Positions 62,186 to 64,000 of a stretch of 64,000 nucleotides of DNA are shown here, in pieces (the stretch's first letter is position 1; the number at the start of each line of letters is the position of its first letter). Source of the DNA: Burhinus oedicnemus (taxonomy: Eukaryota > Chordata > Aves > Charadriiformes > Burhinidae). The notes beneath the pieces are model-generated. The model did not search any database. It was not told the DNA's origin and saw only the letters and a program-made list of their open reading frames with translations. The DNA is taken from contig VFFE01007669.1 of the NCBI GenBank assembly GCA_008921705.1, forward strand, positions 5,715,633 to 5,779,632. The letters run 5' to 3'. A program made the translations under genes and the position numbers.

Positions 62186-64000
62186 CACCCTAAACCTCGT
62201 CCATGTCCAGCATGTCTGCTTATCCCTTCTATAACACTTTTTTTAGGAGCAGATACTGTGTTCTTCTTTTGTTGGCACTATGGTAGGAGTTAAACTTAAC
62301 AACAAATGGCAGTAAGGAATGGGCTGTGCCTAAATCAAGATTTTCATGCTCTCAAGCATTATAATATAAACACCATTATTTTAAAAATAAATAAGGTCTT
62401 TAGAGTCTTTACTCTGCACTAGAAAAACAACACTATAAAACCCAAGCAGACTACAAGCCAAACATAATTTTTAAAATCCTGATAATGGACTTCTGGTGCT
62501 CTCACGTACAAGTCCACTCTGTTTTGTGTTCTATTATCTGTTGTGCTTTACAAGCAGCACAGAAATGAACCTTAAGTAGTCAAGATAAAGTAGCTCTCAA
62601 ATTCTCCTAAATGACAACTAAGCTGCATCAGCCACTGCACATACAGCTCCTATGTGTCAACTGCTACATCTAGTCTGCAGTGGGAAGAGATATAACCTGT
62701 TTCTGATGAAACGACTCTTTAAGATGGATGGTGTCAGTAGTGGAGATGCTGAGACACATGTAAAAGTAAACGTATACAGTCCAGTAACGGCTTATTAGAT
62801 AGTTGCAATAGTTCTTGGTCAGTGCAACTTTCATATTTTCAGTCTTTAGCTAAAGATCTGCATCTCCTTTAATGAGGAGATTGCTTAAAGTGGTGGGAAA
62901 ATTAATGATCACAATTTTGATATGAACGGAACCCGAAAAGTCATATTAATTTAGATTTGAATGTGTTTAGATGTAAAAATGTTGTTTTACTTTTTAAAAT
63001 TAAGCATTTTAAAAGCTTTGAAATACTTAATTGTATCTTATTTTTGATTTCTTATCATAATTAGAAATGTAAACACTGAATAGCTGGAGAAAGGGTGCCT
63101 GTTCACTTGAGATTTACAGCTCACTGCTGCAGTCTCAGAAATTAAGATGCTCATCTGAGCTCCAAACCTTTAAATATTTGCTTTTGTCTTCTAATGTATA
63201 AGGGCATTCCTTTGAAAATACCAGATCGCATAAACTGCATAATTAGCACTGAATTCCCTGTATAAAGAACAGTAATCTAGAATTGCCAGACTATAATCCT
63301 CATGATAAATCTGCTGCATAGCCAGTAAGTTATTATAGTATCATACAGTTAAGTGATTAAAATAAAAATGGAACTCACGTTATCTGACATTTTCACATTG
63401 TGGTTTTGATGGACAATATGAAAACAGGAATAGTGAAAGAAGAGTTTTATATTCCTCCCATTTCGCTGACCTTGATTCTTATTTCTAGCTTTTCCTCTCA
63501 AATATCGAAAGATCTAGTGTAATAAAGGATGACAGGAAGCACATCTGACAAAACTATCGCTTAAGTCTTGTTGAATAAAACATTTAGTGGACATGCTTCA
63601 TCACACATTAAAAGTGTGATGGTTTTAAAGGAAGCCTAAACATGCCTCTGACAAATGACAGGTACAGATTTTAAAATTAACATTTAAGATAAAGATGCTG
63701 CTGAAGTTATCAAAAGAAACGTACCCAGCAGTTGTCTAATGCACATGCTCATGACAATACAATTTGCCTGTCAGAATACCACCTGCATTGGTGATCAAAT
63801 GCTGATGATGCTGGTACACTTTATGTAAAGTAGAAGTCCTGATCATATTGTTGGTCACACAGCCAAAGTTCTTGCCCTTCTCTTTTATACAAAACATTCC
63901 CCTTTCAAATTTCTCTAGCATAGTTGGAGGGATCAGTTTATCTGAGCTTTGAATTGAGTTGTTTCCATTCGGTTGAAAAAGAAATCAGAAAAAATCAACC

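Larger units (their letters stand above)
60540..64000. other. Right edge, no gene seen
   Basis: AT-rich sequence without a recognisable exon, RNA gene or transposon. It contains only two short duplications, at 61.37 and 62.15 kb. Confidence 0.5.

Noticed and set aside
1..64000. CRISPR array, operon, tRNA or rRNA genes
   Set aside because: No regularly spaced repeats, no tRNA B-box with a cloverleaf, no rRNA-like sequence; spliced genes and LINEs show a vertebrate nuclear genome.

Overview
The window is vertebrate nuclear DNA, almost certainly from a bird. It is AT-rich, and its coding sequence is split between introns or sits in one long single-exon frame. It carries several CR1-type LINE copies with the bird-typical ATTCTRTGA tail, and one stand-alone endogenous retroviral LTR. 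Two protein genes are supported. They face each other tail to tail, the same convergent order I recall for STK39 and B3GALT1 on human 2q24.3. The window gives no means of naming the species.

Left part (1 to about 16.73 kb): the 3' end of STK39 (SPAK kinase) on the + strand. Two short exons of 65 and 75 bp encode the last 46 residues, which lie in the C-terminal CCT domain. Each is too short to show up as a long open frame. They have good splice sites and a stop codon, and a 3' UTR of about 1.4 kb ends at a paired AATAAA. Everything left of 11,098 is intron, and earlier exons lie outside the window.

Middle (about 16.73 to 34.75 kb): intergenic DNA with no gene I can support. It holds a GC-rich patch just past STK39, two adjoining CR1 3' fragments (26.9 kb), a solo LTR of about 760 bp on the - strand (27.2-28.0 kb), possible ancient repeat remnants, and a few stretches that read like conserved non-coding elements.

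Right-centre (about 34.75 to 39.43 kb): B3GALT1 on the - strand. Its 326-residue protein is intact in one exon, with a likely long AU-rich 3' UTR and a candidate splice acceptor about 230 nt upstream of the ATG. B3GALT1 makes type 1 chains (Gal beta1-3 GlcNAc) in the Golgi.

Right part (39.4 to 64 kb): probably the 5' intron or flank of B3GALT1. It carries a long, decayed CR1 element (about 42.14-45.64 kb, - strand) with recognisable ORF1 esterase, endonuclease and reverse transcriptase segments, and a shorter CR1 3' piece at 60.2-60.5 kb (+ strand). I found no further exon there that I can defend. The two genes share no pathway; they are neighbours only. No CRISPR, operon, tRNA or rRNA was seen.
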